The notes beneath the pieces are model-generated. The model saw nothing but the letters and a program-made list of their open reading frames with translations. It ran no database searches and was not told the DNA's origin. A DNA stretch of 64,000 nt from Candidatus Sulfopaludibacter sp. SbA3 (GTDB lineage: Bacteria; Pseudomonadota; Alphaproteobacteria; Caulobacterales; Hyphomonadaceae), in the NCBI GenBank assembly GCA_945888325.1, contig CAMDAC010000001.1, positions 186,001-250,000 on the forward strand, read 5' to 3'. Every line of letters begins with the position of its first letter. Positions within the stretch are counted from its first letter, which is position 1. The position numbers were made by a program, and so were the translations under genes. This document shows, piece after piece, positions 54,577-63,286 of this stretch.

Positions 54577-55614
54577 TTATCCTTTTCGAATCCGGGCCAG
54601 AACGCGCTCGACGTTCGCAATCGGGGTTTCAGGACGAACCCCGTGGCCAAGATTGAAGATATGGGGCCGGCCGCGATAGGCGTCCAGAAGTTGGTCCACC
54701 CGTGCGTCAAGACGCGCACCTCCCTCGATCAGCAGCAGGGGATCGAGATGGCCCTGAACCGGGAAATTCGGGGGCAGCGTGCTGTTGATGAATTTCGGCA
54801 GGGCGGCGGTATCGAGGCCCACGCCTGTCACGCCCGTCGCGGCCACATAGTCCGGCACCATGACGCCGGCCCCGCGGGGAAAGCCGATGATCGGCACGGT
54901 CACGCCCATGCCGCGCAGGCGCGACACCAGTTTCTTGGTCGGCGCGATGATCACTTCCTCGAAGATATTGTCCGGCAGGCCTTCGGCCCAGCTGTCGAAC
55001 AGCATCAGCGCATCGGCGCCGGCTTCGACCTGGCGGGCGAGGTAATGGGCGGTTGCCTCGCCGACGAGATCCATCGCCGCCGCCAGATCATCCGGGCGTC
55101 CATGCGCCCAGCGCCAAGCCATCGACTTGTCGGTCTTGCCCCGGCCTTCGACAGCATACAGCGTCACGGTCCAGGGCGAACCGGCAAACCCGATCAGCGC
55201 GCATGACGGCGGCAGTTCGGCCTTCACCCGCGAGACCGTTTCATAGACGGGCGACAGCTTGTCAGCAGCCGCCTGCGGTTTGACCCGCTGCAGGTCTGAC
55301 GGCGTGTTGATGACTTCGACTAGCGGGCCTTCGCCCTTTTCGAACGTGACGCCGAGACCCATCGCATCAAGGATCAGCAGAATGTCGGCAAACAGGATGG
55401 CCGCGTCCATGCCGTACCGGCGAACCGGCTGCAGCGTGGCTTCGGCGGCCAGAGACGGCGTGTAGCAGAAGTCGAGAAAGTCGCGCGCCCGCGAACGGGT
55501 TTCGAGATATTCCGGAAGGTGCCGGCCAGCCTGCCGCATCATCCAGACCGGGGGAGGGGAGACCGCCTGACCTGAAAGCACATCCAGAAATTTTTTCCCG
55601 CTGGTGGCCGTCAT
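54577..55614 (-). CDS. hemE: uroporphyrinogen decarboxylase HemE
   Basis: Fifth step of heme synthesis; 345 residues from the ATG at 55614. The active-site region PPVWMMRQAGRHLPEY lies at the normal distance from this start, and FAGSPWTVTLYAVEG and LFDSWAEGLP fit the family. An ATG 27 bp upstream (55641) is an alternative. The gene flanks the predicted origin on the left, as hemE does at Caulobacter Cori, so its promoter may lie in the origin. Confidence 0.97.
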   Translation of the reverse strand: MTATSGKKFLDVLSGQAVSPPPVWMMRQAGRHLPEYLETRSRARDFLDFCYTPSLAAEATLQPVRRYGMDAAILFADILLILDAMGLGVTFEKGEGPLVEVINTPSDLQRVKPQAAADKLSPVYETVSRVKAELPPSCALIGFAGSPWTVTLYAVEGRGKTDKSMAWRWAHGRPDDLAAAMDLVGEATAHYLARQVEAGADALMLFDSWAEGLPDNIFEEVIIAPTKKLVSRLRGMGVTVPIIGFPRGAGVMVPDYVAATGVTGVGLDTAALPKFINSTLPPNFPVQGHLDPLLLIEGGARLDARVDQLLDAYRGRPHIFNLGHGVRPETPIANVERVLARIRKG

Positions 55615-55958
55615 CACCTTCCCCTTTTCATCCCATTTCAAACGAGCCCGTCAGGGCGCTTATAGTTATGAAGCTGCAGATAGGTTGGAGAGCCTCGTTT
55701 CAACGGCTTTGTCCACCAAAATCCACAAGCGAGTCACAAGCGCCGCTCGCCTGACAGGCGAGCGGATTCCCGAAGACTCTCAATGGTTAACGCAAGGTTA
55801 AAGACCCTAGGGGAATCACAGGACGGAACAGGCCGTGACCGCGCGGGAGTCGAATTCTCCCAGCTGTGGAATGCGTGTGAGTCCCTGTGGGCTGCGGCGC
55901 ATTCCACAGGCGAGTCACAACCCTTGTGCAAAGAAGGAAGCCCCGGCAAGACAGGCGC
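55615..55958. other. oriC: predicted chromosomal replication origin (oriC) between hemE and ppsR
   Basis: A 344-bp gap between divergent hemE and ppsR, the same place as Cori in Caulobacter. It contains an exact CtrA box at 55787-55801, seven GANTC sites between 55731 and 55916, and CCACA/TGTGG cores of DnaA-like boxes at 55723, 55865, 55886 and 55903. A 10-bp stem CCGCTCGCCT/AGGCGAGCGG lies at 55743-55765, a 12-bp inverted repeat CTGTGGAATGCG/CGCATTCCACAG at 55864-55875 and 55898-55909, and a direct repeat GCGAGTCACAA at 55729 and 55910. An AT-richer patch near 55660 could be the unwinding element. Origin activity is inferred from these features and synteny. Confidence 0.8.
55787..55801. promoter_or_regulatory. 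exact CtrA box in the predicted origin
   Basis: TTAACGCAAGGTTAA, a perfect TTAA-N7-TTAA. In Caulobacter, CtrA binds such boxes at the origin to block replication in swarmer cells. Only one exact box is present here, against several in Caulobacter. Confidence 0.75.
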
Positions 55959-56801
55959 ATGACACGCCCCACCCGGCCCGCTATCTACTTCAATGTGCAC
56001 CTCGTCTCGGACTCCACGGGCGAGACGCTGAACGCCGTACAGCGCGCCGCCTGTGCGCAGTTCGAGAACGTCCAGCCGCTGGAGCACAACTATTACCTTG
56101 TCCGCTCTGAACGCCAGCTCGAACGCGTCACCCGCGAGATCGAGGCAGCGCCCGGTGTCGTCTGGTACACCATCTCAGATTCCGGCCTGCGCGCCCGCCT
56201 CGAGTCCTTCTGCCGTGAGCGGAGCATTCCAACCCTGCCGGTGCTCGATCCCTCGATCGCGATGCTGAGCCGCCATCTCGGCGTCGCCGCAAACAACCGT
56301 GTCGCCGGCCAGCATGCGATGGATGAAGACTATTTCGAGCGGATGGAAGCGATCAACTTCACGCTCGCGCACGATGACGGCCAGAACATGGAAAGCCTGA
56401 TTGGCGCCGATGTCATCCTGCTGGGCGTCAGCCGCACGTCGAAGACGCCGACCTGCGTCTATCTCGCCAACCGCAAGGTCCGTGCCGGCAACATCCCGCT
56501 GGTGCCCGGCGCCCCGTTGCCGGACTTCCTCGAGAATATGGGCGACAAGGGTCCGCTGGTCGTCGGCCTGAAGGTTTCCGCTGAGCGCCTCGTTCAGATC
56601 CGCCGCCAGCGCCTGATCTCGCTCAACCAGGATGACGCCGGCGACTATGCGGACGAAGAGGCGGTGCGCGAGGAAATCACGCAGGCCAACCGTCTGTTCC
56701 AACGCAACCAGTGGAAGACCATCGACGTCTCACGCCGTTCGGTCGAAGAAACCGCCGCGGCGATCCTCAACCTTCTGCACGAACGCCGGGGCCATCCGTG
56801 A
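55959..56801 (+). CDS. ppsR: PEP synthase / PPDK regulatory protein (DUF299)
   Basis: Bifunctional kinase/pyrophosphorylase that controls phosphoenolpyruvate synthase or pyruvate, phosphate dikinase. The 280-residue product starts MTRPTRPAIYFNVHLVSDST, and the P-loop-like segment GVSRTSKTPTCVYLANR is the signature of this family. This is the homologue of the gene that flanks the Caulobacter and Rickettsia origins (RP001). Its stop overlaps the maf start in GTGA, so it heads the ppsR-maf-aroE-coaE-dnaQ run. Confidence 0.94.
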   Translation: MTRPTRPAIYFNVHLVSDSTGETLNAVQRAACAQFENVQPLEHNYYLVRSERQLERVTREIEAAPGVVWYTISDSGLRARLESFCRERSIPTLPVLDPSIAMLSRHLGVAANNRVAGQHAMDEDYFERMEAINFTLAHDDGQNMESLIGADVILLGVSRTSKTPTCVYLANRKVRAGNIPLVPGAPLPDFLENMGDKGPLVVGLKVSAERLVQIRRQRLISLNQDDAGDYADEEAVREEITQANRLFQRNQWKTIDVSRRSVEETAAAILNLLHERRGHP

Positions 56802-57394
56802 GCCTCGCCGTCACGCTCGCTTCCGGCAGCGCCAGCCGCCGCGCCTTGCTGACGGCTGCCGGCGTCAGCGCCGAAGCCGTTGCGCCAAACGTCGATGAAG
56901 AATCGTTCCGCACCGCGATGCGCGCAGACGGCGTTTCCGTGCGCGACCAGGCCATGCAGCTCGCCGAGATGAAAGCCGTGCGCGTGTCGCAGTCCAGGCC
57001 CGGGCTCGTGATCGGCGGCGACCAGATGCTCGCCCTCGGCGAGGAGGCGTTCGACAAGCCGCGCGATCTGGCGGAGGCGAAAAGCCACCTCATCCGCCTC
57101 TCCGGAAAATCGCATACGCTGGAGACCGCCATCGTCGTCTGCGAAGAGGGCCGCTCCGTCTGGCGCCACCTCGCGCGCCCGAAGCTCACGATGCGCCCGC
57201 TCTCGCCCGAGTTCATCGACGACTATGTGTCCCGCTGCGGCAACGCGCTGCTCACCGCCGTCGGCGCCTACCAGCTCGAAAGCCACGGCGCGCAGCTTTT
57301 CTCCCGCATCGAGGGCGACTATTTCTCGATTCTCGGCCTGCCGCTGCTGCCGCTGCTCGACTATCTCCGTGTCCGGAAGGTCCTGCCGCAATGA
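56798..57394 (+). CDS. maf: Maf-family nucleotide pyrophosphatase
   Basis: House-cleaning nucleotide pyrophosphatase of 198 residues. From the GTG at 56798 it begins SLAVTLASGSASRRALLTAAG, the family start; GGDQMLALGEEAFDKP and YQLESHGAQLFSRIEGDYFSILGLPL are further signatures. It overlaps ppsR (GTGA) and aroE (ATGA). The exact substrate among modified nucleotides is not predictable. Confidence 0.93.
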   Translation: MSLAVTLASGSASRRALLTAAGVSAEAVAPNVDEESFRTAMRADGVSVRDQAMQLAEMKAVRVSQSRPGLVIGGDQMLALGEEAFDKPRDLAEAKSHLIRLSGKSHTLETAIVVCEEGRSVWRHLARPKLTMRPLSPEFIDDYVSRCGNALLTAVGAYQLESHGAQLFSRIEGDYFSILGLPLLPLLDYLRVRKVLPQ

Positions 57395-58206
57395 CCAGGC
57401 TGCTCGGCGTCATCGGCGATCCGGTCGCCCACTCGCTCTCCCCCTATATCCACAATCACTGGCTGCGCGAGAACGGCATCGATGCTGTTTACGCCGCAAT
57501 CGAAGTAAAAGCCGACGAGCTTGCCGCCTCGCTGGAATCTCTTTGTGCGCACGAGGCCATTGGCCTCAACGTCACGCTGCCGCACAAGGAAAGCGTGCTC
57601 CGCCTCGCCGCCACCGCGAGTGATACGGCGAGGCGCCTCGGCGCCGCCAACACGTTGGTGCGCACGCCGGAAGGCCAATGGCATGCCGAAAACACCGACG
57701 CGCCCGGGTTCGCCCTGACGCTCGACTATGGCGACATCAACGTCGAGGGCCGCGACGTCTTCCTGCTCGGGGCAGGGGGCTCGGCCCGCGCGGTCGCAGA
57801 TGTGCTCGCCCGGCGCGGCGCGCGCCTGACCCTCTGTAACCGGACGATTGCCCGCGCCGAATCCCTGGCGCTGGATCTGGCCCCCGCCGCCCGCATCCTG
57901 ACGCTCGAGGAAGGTCTCGCCCAGCTCGCGCGCGCCAGCGTCGTCATCAACACATTGAGCCTCGGCCATTCCGGAGAGGCGCTCAAGCTGCCGGAATCCG
58001 CCGGCGGCATCTTCTATGACATCAGCTATGGCAAGGGCGCCGCGGTCGCGCTCGCTGAAGCGCGCCGCAAGGGTTGGCGCGCGCTGGACGGGCTCGGCAT
58101 GCTGGTCGCGCAGGCCTCGCTCAGTTTCGAACTCTGGTTCGGCGCTGCGCCGGATCTCGCCGCCGCGCACGCCCGCGCGCGGTCATTGCTGGAGGCTGTC
58201 CAATGA
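57391..58206 (+). CDS. aroE: shikimate dehydrogenase AroE
   Basis: NADP-dependent shikimate dehydrogenase of 271 residues. The substrate segment [17 protein letters not shown] is at the start, [12 protein letters not shown] contains the catalytic lysine, and the NADP loop is [15 protein letters not shown]. It overlaps maf by 4 bp and coaE by 4 bp in the same run. Confidence 0.96.
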   Translation: MTRLLGVIGDPVAHSLSPYIHNHWLRENGIDAVYAAIEVKADELAASLESLCAHEAIGLNVTLPHKESVLRLAATASDTARRLGAANTLVRTPEGQWHAENTDAPGFALTLDYGDINVEGRDVFLLGAGGSARAVADVLARRGARLTLCNRTIARAESLALDLAPAARILTLEEGLAQLARASVVINTLSLGHSGEALKLPESAGGIFYDISYGKGAAVALAEARRKGWRALDGLGMLVAQASLSFELWFGAAPDLAAAHARARSLLEAVQ

Positions 58207-58811
58207 TTATCCTTGGACTGACGGGTTCCATCGGCATGGGAAAGTCCGCAACCGCAACGCTGTTTCGCGAGGAGGGCGTGCCCGTCTATGACGCCGACGC
58301 CGCCGTGCACGCGCTCTATGCTGAAGGCGGTGCTGCGGTGGCCCCCATCGAGGCAGCCTTTCCGGGTGTCACCGAAGGCGGCGCGGTCGACCGCACGCGC
58401 CTGCGTACCCGCGTGCTCGACGATCCCGACGCGATGAAACAGCTCGAAGGCATCGTCCATCCGCTCGCCGGCGCCGCGCAGCTCGATTTTCGCCGCAGCG
58501 CCCACGCGACAGGCGCGCCGTTCGCCGTGATCGACGTTCCGCTCCTGTTCGAGACCGGCGGAAACCGGCACTGCGATTTCACGCTCGTCGTCACCGCGCC
58601 TGCAGAAGTTCAGCGCGAGCGTGTCCTAGCCCGGCCCGGCATGACGCCGGAAACCTTCGAGGCGATCCTCGCGCGCCAGATGCCGGACGCCGACAAGCGT
58701 GCCCGCGCAGATTTCATCCTCTCCTCCGCGCATGGCTTCGACTTTGCCCGCGACCAGGTTCGGGCCATAGTCGCGCTGATGATTCGCCTCGCTGCCGAGA
58801 GAAACGCATGA
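58203..58811 (+). CDS. coaE: dephospho-CoA kinase CoaE
   Basis: Last step of coenzyme A synthesis, 202 residues. The P-loop GSIGMGKS spans residues 8-15, and [13 protein letters not shown] and [20 protein letters not shown] are typical. ATGA overlaps join it to aroE and dnaQ on both sides. Confidence 0.96.
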   Translation: MIILGLTGSIGMGKSATATLFREEGVPVYDADAAVHALYAEGGAAVAPIEAAFPGVTEGGAVDRTRLRTRVLDDPDAMKQLEGIVHPLAGAAQLDFRRSAHATGAPFAVIDVPLLFETGGNRHCDFTLVVTAPAEVQRERVLARPGMTPETFEAILARQMPDADKRARADFILSSAHGFDFARDQVRAIVALMIRLAAERNA

Positions 58812-59509
58812 CTGCCCGGATCCGCGAAATCGCCTTCGATACCGAAACCACCGGCCTCAACCCGGCGGACGGCGACCGCGTGATCGAGATCGGCGCGGTC
58901 GAGCTGATCAACCATATACCGACCGGGCGCACCTTCCGCCGCCTGATTAATCCCGGCCGGCCGGTCTCCGAAGCCACCATCCGCATCACCGGCATCACCG
59001 ACGCAGACCTGAAGGACCAGCCGCCCTTCGAGCATCCCGATATCGTCGATGCCTTCCTCAGCTTCCTGGGTGACGCAACGCTCGTCGCGCACAATGCCGC
59101 GTTCGACCGCGGCTTCCTCAACGCAGAACTCGCCCGCTGCGACCGCCCGCCGATCCCGGACGATCGCTGGATCGACACGGTGGTTATGGCGCGCAAGCGC
59201 TTTCCCGGTGCCCCGGCCAGCCTCGATGCGCTCTGCAAGCGTTTCGACATTTCGCTGGAAAGCCGCACCTTCCACGGCGCGCTGCTCGACAGCCAGCTGC
59301 TCGCCAGTGTCTATCTCGAACTGCTCGGCGGACGCGCCCGCGCGTTCAGCTTCGATGCGGCGAATGACCTGGAAGGCGGCCCGGTGCGTCCGCCCGCGCT
59401 TCAGCGGCCGAAGCCGCTTGCCTCATCGGCGACGGAGGAAGAACTCGCCGCCCATGCCGCGCTTATCGAAAAGCTCGGCGCCGGCGCGCTCTGGAAAGCC
59501 ATCCCGTAA
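58808..59509 (+). CDS. dnaQ: DNA polymerase III epsilon (proofreading exonuclease)
   Basis: 3'-5' exonuclease of 233 residues. Exo I is [12 protein letters not shown] with Asp11 and Glu13, Exo II is [15 protein letters not shown], and Exo III has [17 protein letters not shown]. The C-terminal tail may bind the alpha subunit. It ends the ppsR-maf-aroE-coaE-dnaQ run and is 3 bp from the stop of the convergent secB gene. Confidence 0.96.
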   Translation: MTARIREIAFDTETTGLNPADGDRVIEIGAVELINHIPTGRTFRRLINPGRPVSEATIRITGITDADLKDQPPFEHPDIVDAFLSFLGDATLVAHNAAFDRGFLNAELARCDRPPIPDDRWIDTVVMARKRFPGAPASLDALCKRFDISLESRTFHGALLDSQLLASVYLELLGGRARAFSFDAANDLEGGPVRPPALQRPKPLASSATEEELAAHAALIEKLGAGALWKAIP

Positions 59510-59512
59510 GGA

Positions 59513-60004
59513 TCAGGCCGGTGCCTCACCCGCGCGCTCGGCCGCCTTGCGGTACTGGGCCTGATAGAGCTGCACGAAATCGACCGGGTCGATCAGCAGG
59601 GGCGGGAAGCCGCCCTCGCGTGTGATCTCGGCGATGATCCGGCGCGCGAACGGGAACAGGAGGCGGGGGCACTCGATCAGCAGCATCGGCTCGATCTGCT
59701 TCTCGGTGACATTCGACAGCTGGAACAGGCCCGCATAGTCGAGTTCCGTGATGAACAGCGTCGTCTCGCCGGACGAGGCCTTGGCCGACAGCTTCAGGGA
59801 GACCTCAAACAGGCCGTTGCCGTCGACATGCGGGGCAGCGCCCACATCGATCCCGAGATCGATGTTCGGCTGGGTCTGGACCGGTGCATGGCCCGGATTT
59901 TCGAATGACAGATCCTTCACATACTGGCCAAGTACCCGCAGTGAGGGAGCTGGCTGCGCAGGGCCGCCGGGAGTGGGGTTTGCGGGCGCGCTGGTATCTG
60001 TCAT
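59513..60004 (-). CDS. secB: protein-export chaperone SecB
   Basis: Tetrameric export chaperone of 163 residues. YVKDLSFENPGHAPV near the start, the middle IFEVSLKLSAKASSGETTLFITELDYAGLF and the C-terminal PLLIDPVDFVQLYQAQYRK are the SecB signature. It holds preproteins for SecA. It is divergent from timA, with 150 bp between starts, and convergent with dnaQ. Confidence 0.96.
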   Translation of the reverse strand: MTDTSAPANPTPGGPAQPAPSLRVLGQYVKDLSFENPGHAPVQTQPNIDLGIDVGAAPHVDGNGLFEVSLKLSAKASSGETTLFITELDYAGLFQLSNVTEKQIEPMLLIECPRLLFPFARRIIAEITREGGFPPLLIDPVDFVQLYQAQYRKAAERAGEAPA

Positions 60005-60123
60005 TGTAAATCCTCTACTCTGTCCCGGGGTGGCTGCCGGGCCCCGCGCCTAGCATGCGCCCCTTGGCCGCGCAACGCAAAGGCTGGCACGTCGGTATGG
60101 CCTGCACTATCTAACCCTTACCC

Positions 60124-60132
60124 TGTGGATAA
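60124..60132 (-). promoter_or_regulatory. perfect DnaA box upstream of timA
   Basis: TGTGGATAA on the plus strand, that is TTATCCACA on the minus strand, identical to the E. coli DnaA consensus. It lies 22 bp before the timA ATG and 120 bp from the secB start. A control role of DnaA on these promoters is an inference. Confidence 0.6.
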
Positions 60133-60154
60133 ACTCAAGGATCCCGCCCCTAAA

Positions 60155-60769
60155 ATGTCTAATCCCGTGATCGAAGTCCTCATCCTGGCTGCCGTGGCGC
60201 TGTTCGTGCTGTGGCGTCTCTATGTGGCCCTCGGCCGGGGAGGGGACGAGCGGCCGATGCAGCGCCCGGCGCCCGCGCCGGAACAGCGCGGCGGCGCGCC
60301 TGAAGCGCAGGCCCCCGTGCCGCGCCGGACCGAACCCGAGCGCCCGATCTTCACCGGCCCAGCCGCCGGCGGGCTTGAGGAAATCTACAATGCCGACAGC
60401 TCCTTCTCGGCGGAAGAATTCCTGCGCGGCGCCAAGGCCGCCTACACCATGATCGTTGGCGCCTATGCGCGCGGCGACCGCGCGGCCCTGCGCCCGCTGC
60501 TGGACGATGACGTCTACGAAGCCTGGGACGCCGCCATCAAGGCGCGCGGATCCTCCAACGACCGGGCTTTCGAGCTGCTGCGCATCAAGCGCGCCGAGAT
60601 CGACCGCGCCGACCTCGAAGCCGGCATCGCCCGCGTCTCGGTGCGCTACGAAGCTGATCTGGGCGACGGCGAAGTGACCCGCACGGCCAAGGAAATCTGG
60701 ACCTTCAAGCGCGCGGTTGCCTCGAGCGATCCGAACTGGCTGCTCGACGACGTGGACGTCGCCACCTGA
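60155..60769 (+). CDS. timA: Tim44-like domain protein (TimA family)
   Basis: A 204-residue membrane-anchored protein. One N-terminal membrane helix (IEVLILAAVALFVLWRLYVAL) is followed by a Pro-rich linker and a Tim44-like domain with FSAEEFLRGAKAAYTMIVGA, YARGDRAALRPLLDDDVYEA and RYEADLGDGEVTRTAKEIWTF. Bacterial members are suspected to aid membrane protein export or assembly. Position next to secB and mltA supports an envelope role. A GTG at 60125 could add 10 residues. Confidence 0.83.
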   Translation: MSNPVIEVLILAAVALFVLWRLYVALGRGGDERPMQRPAPAPEQRGGAPEAQAPVPRRTEPERPIFTGPAAGGLEEIYNADSSFSAEEFLRGAKAAYTMIVGAYARGDRAALRPLLDDDVYEAWDAAIKARGSSNDRAFELLRIKRAEIDRADLEAGIARVSVRYEADLGDGEVTRTAKEIWTFKRAVASSDPNWLLDDVDVAT

Positions 60770-60830
60770 CTCTCTTGCAAGGTGAATCGCCGGGTGACAG
60801 CCCGGGCCGTTTCACGGCATATCCGCAGGC

Positions 60831-62045
60831 ATGCGACATCTCAGATTCCTTCTTCCGCTCGCCCTGATCCTGTCGGCCTGCCAGACCGCGCCTGCGCCGA
60901 TTGTACACCACCCGGTCCCCGGCCGGTCCGGAATCTCAGGCCCACCGCCGTCCGCAAATCCCGCCACCTACCTGGAACTGCCGGGCTGGAGCACGGCCCC
61001 GCTCGCCGCGCCGGTCGAGGCCTTCCGGCGCACCTGCGACCGCTTCAACCGCCGCGCCTTTGACGCTGCCCTGTCGCGCAGCGCGCCCTGGGCCGGAACG
61101 GCCGGCGACTGGCAACCGGGCTGCGCCGCGTTTGAATCCGCCCGTGATGAGGCCGCCGCCCGCAAGGTTTTCGAAACGCAGTTCGTCCCGCTCGAGATCA
61201 TCGACCGCGAAGGCAAGGACAAGTTCACCGGCTATTTCGAGCCGCGCTATGAAGCCCGCCGCGCGCCCGAAGGCGTGTTCACCGAACCGGTTTTCGCCGT
61301 CCCGTCTGATTTCGTCGCGAATGGCGACAGCCCGCTCCAGAAAATGCCTGACGGATCGACCCGGCCTTATCCCTCCCGCGCCGACATCACCGCACGCGGC
61401 GGCCCGGCCATCGCCTACGCGCATCCGGCAGACGTCTTCTTCCTGCAGGTCCAGGGCTCCGGCCGGCTGACCTTTCCGGACGCCAGCACGCTGCGCGCCG
61501 CCTATGCCGCCCATAATGGCCAACCCTTCAAGTCGGTCGCCAACTGGCTGATCGAAACCGGCCGCATCACGCGCGCTGAAGGCTCAATGCAGGGCATCCG
61601 GGGCTGGATGGACCGCTCCAGCGCCGCCGAAGTGCGCGAGGCGATGAACATCAACCCGCGCTTCGTCTTCTTCCAGTCACTGCCCGAAGGCGACCCGAAC
61701 CTCGGCCCGAACGGCGCCCACAATGTGCCGCTGACGCCGCTCGGCTCGATGGCGGTCGATCCCGAATTCCACGCCCTCGGCGTGCCGATGTTCGTGCAGA
61801 CGACGGCGCCAGGCCTCGGCGGGGACTGGTCGGGCCTGCTGATCGCGCAGGATACCGGCGGCGCCATCAAGGGTCCGGTCCGCGGCGACATCTATTTCGG
61901 CACCGGGGTCGATGCCGGCAACCGCGCCGGCACGATGAATGCCAAGGGCCGTCTCTGGGTGCTGCTGCCGCGCGCCGTCGTGGAGCGGATGTTCGAAGCC
62001 GGCCTCGTCGCCAGTATCGACAACCCCGGCCAGACCGGCGGATGA
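60831..62045 (+). CDS. mltA: membrane-bound lytic murein transglycosylase MltA
   Basis: Lipoprotein of 404 residues that cleaves peptidoglycan with 1,6-anhydro ends. The lipobox LSAC in LALILSACQTAPAP gives the lipidated cysteine near residue 16. The MltA domain contains FTGYFEPRYEARRAPEG and DVFFLQVQGSGRLTFPD, and the C-terminal 3D domain has DPEFHALGVPMFVQT and IAQDTGGAIKGPVRGDIYFG, with the catalytic aspartates. The smr gene overlaps by 4 bp. Confidence 0.95.
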   Translation: MRHLRFLLPLALILSACQTAPAPIVHHPVPGRSGISGPPPSANPATYLELPGWSTAPLAAPVEAFRRTCDRFNRRAFDAALSRSAPWAGTAGDWQPGCAAFESARDEAAARKVFETQFVPLEIIDREGKDKFTGYFEPRYEARRAPEGVFTEPVFAVPSDFVANGDSPLQKMPDGSTRPYPSRADITARGGPAIAYAHPADVFFLQVQGSGRLTFPDASTLRAAYAAHNGQPFKSVANWLIETGRITRAEGSMQGIRGWMDRSSAAEVREAMNINPRFVFFQSLPEGDPNLGPNGAHNVPLTPLGSMAVDPEFHALGVPMFVQTTAPGLGGDWSGLLIAQDTGGAIKGPVRGDIYFGTGVDAGNRAGTMNAKGRLWVLLPRAVVERMFEAGLVASIDNPGQTGG

Positions 62046-62560
62046 CCCGCCGCAACCTGTCGCCCGAGGAAGCCCGCGCCTGGGCCCGCGTCGCCGCGAC
62101 GGTCAAACCCATCGGCAAGCGCGCCGCCGACCTCGAGGAATTGTCCGCAGCGCTGGAATCCGGCCGCACGGAACTGGATGCGCCGCCGCCCAAGGCCGCG
62201 CCCAAATCACAAAAACCGGAAACGCCGAAAACGCCTGCACCGCCCGCCGAGCGCGGCGGCGAGAAGAAAGTCCGGCGCGGCAATCTCTCCATCGCCGCGC
62301 GGTTTGACCTGCACGGCCATACGCAGGCCAGCGCTTCGCGCGCATTGCCTACTTTCCTCGAACATCAGCAGACGGATGGTGCGCGCTGCGTGCTCGTCAT
62401 CACCGGCAAGGGCAAGGAAGGCCAGGGCGTCCTGCGCCGCAACTTCCTGCTCTGGCTCGAATCCCCCGGCGCGCGCCGCCTCGTCTCGGGCTATGCCGAG
62501 TCGCACCCCAAGCATGGCGGGGCAGGGGCTTTCTATGTCTTCCTCAGGCGGGCGGACTGA
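62042..62560 (+). CDS. Smr-domain protein
   Basis: A 172-residue protein with a basic, proline-rich N-terminal half and a C-terminal Smr (MutS2-type) domain: RFDLHGHTQASASRAL with the DLHG motif, CVLVITGKGKEGQGVLRRNF and HPKHGGAGAFYVFLRR. Smr domains are nicking endonucleases or RNA-cleaving enzymes. The gene overlaps the mltA stop (ATGA) and is convergent with trcR. Confidence 0.92.
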   Translation: MTRRNLSPEEARAWARVAATVKPIGKRAADLEELSAALESGRTELDAPPPKAAPKSQKPETPKTPAPPAERGGEKKVRRGNLSIAARFDLHGHTQASASRALPTFLEHQQTDGARCVLVITGKGKEGQGVLRRNFLLWLESPGARRLVSGYAESHPKHGGAGAFYVFLRRAD

Positions 62561-62578
62561 CCGCCCGCCTGAAAGGAA

Positions 62579-63250
62579 CTATTCGAAATCGCGGAACACG
62601 TCGTCGGCCGAGAAGGTCCTGCGGCGATCTTCTTCCGGCTCCGGCACGAACGGCGCGGGCGTATCCTGCGCGGGCGCAAGGCCCGGGCCTTCGGAGCGCG
62701 CGGCTTTCTCGGCGTCCATCTTGCGGCGCTTGTCGGCGGCTTTCGCGATCACTTCGTCGAGTTCGATCTGGCTGCACAGGCCCAGCGTCACCGGGTCCAC
62801 CGGTTTGATGTTGGTGGCGTTCCAGTGCGACTTGTCGCGCACGTTGTTGATCGTCGCTTTCGTGGTGCCGATCAGCTTGATGATCTGGGCGTCCGGCACT
62901 TCCGGGTGGTGGCGGATGAACCAGGCCACGGCGTCCGGCTTGTCGGCGCGGCGGATGACCGGCGTGTAGCGGCTGCCCTTGCGTTTCGGCTGCGGGATAT
63001 GGTCGATGCGCGACTGTTCGACCTTGAGGTCATAGCCAGCATCGGCCTCGCCCAGCGCGATTTCCTCGCGCGAGAGAATGCCGCCGGCGATCGGGTCCAC
63101 GCCGCGCATGTTCTCGGCGACATCGCCGTCCGCGATGCCCTTCACTTCGAGGTGGTGCAGGCCGCAGAATTTCGCGATCTGCGCGAAGGTCAGCGTGGTG
63201 TTGTCGAGCAGCCAGACAGCAGTGGCGCGCGGCATGAGAACGTCGGACAT
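62579..63250 (-). CDS. trcR: DUF1013 cell-cycle transcriptional regulator TrcR
   Basis: A 223-residue protein of the DUF1013 family, confined to alphaproteobacteria and named TrcR in current annotation. The N-terminal MPRATAVWLLDNTTLTFAQI and KFCGLHHLEVKGIADGDV form an HTH-like region, followed by ILSREEIALGEAD and IKLIGTTKATINNVRDKSHWN. The C-terminal part is polar. It is convergent with smr, and GAGGAGA lies before the ATG. A stem-loop lies 37 bp upstream. No other cell-cycle gene is adjacent. The biological role rests on family knowledge. Confidence 0.85.
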   Translation of the reverse strand: MSDVLMPRATAVWLLDNTTLTFAQIAKFCGLHHLEVKGIADGDVAENMRGVDPIAGGILSREEIALGEADAGYDLKVEQSRIDHIPQPKRKGSRYTPVIRRADKPDAVAWFIRHHPEVPDAQIIKLIGTTKATINNVRDKSHWNATNIKPVDPVTLGLCSQIELDEVIAKAADKRRKMDAEKAARSEGPGLAPAQDTPAPFVPEPEEDRRRTFSADDVFRDFE

Positions 63251-63286
63251 GGAAATCTCCTCAAAAATCTTCCGCCTGAAATGCAG

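Noticed and set aside
55604-55801. Small open frame across the hemE start and the origin
   Set aside because: No ribosome site and no resemblance; the segment has origin features.
60800-60825. GTTTCACGGC resembling parS before mltA
   Set aside because: The match stops at the centre of the palindrome.
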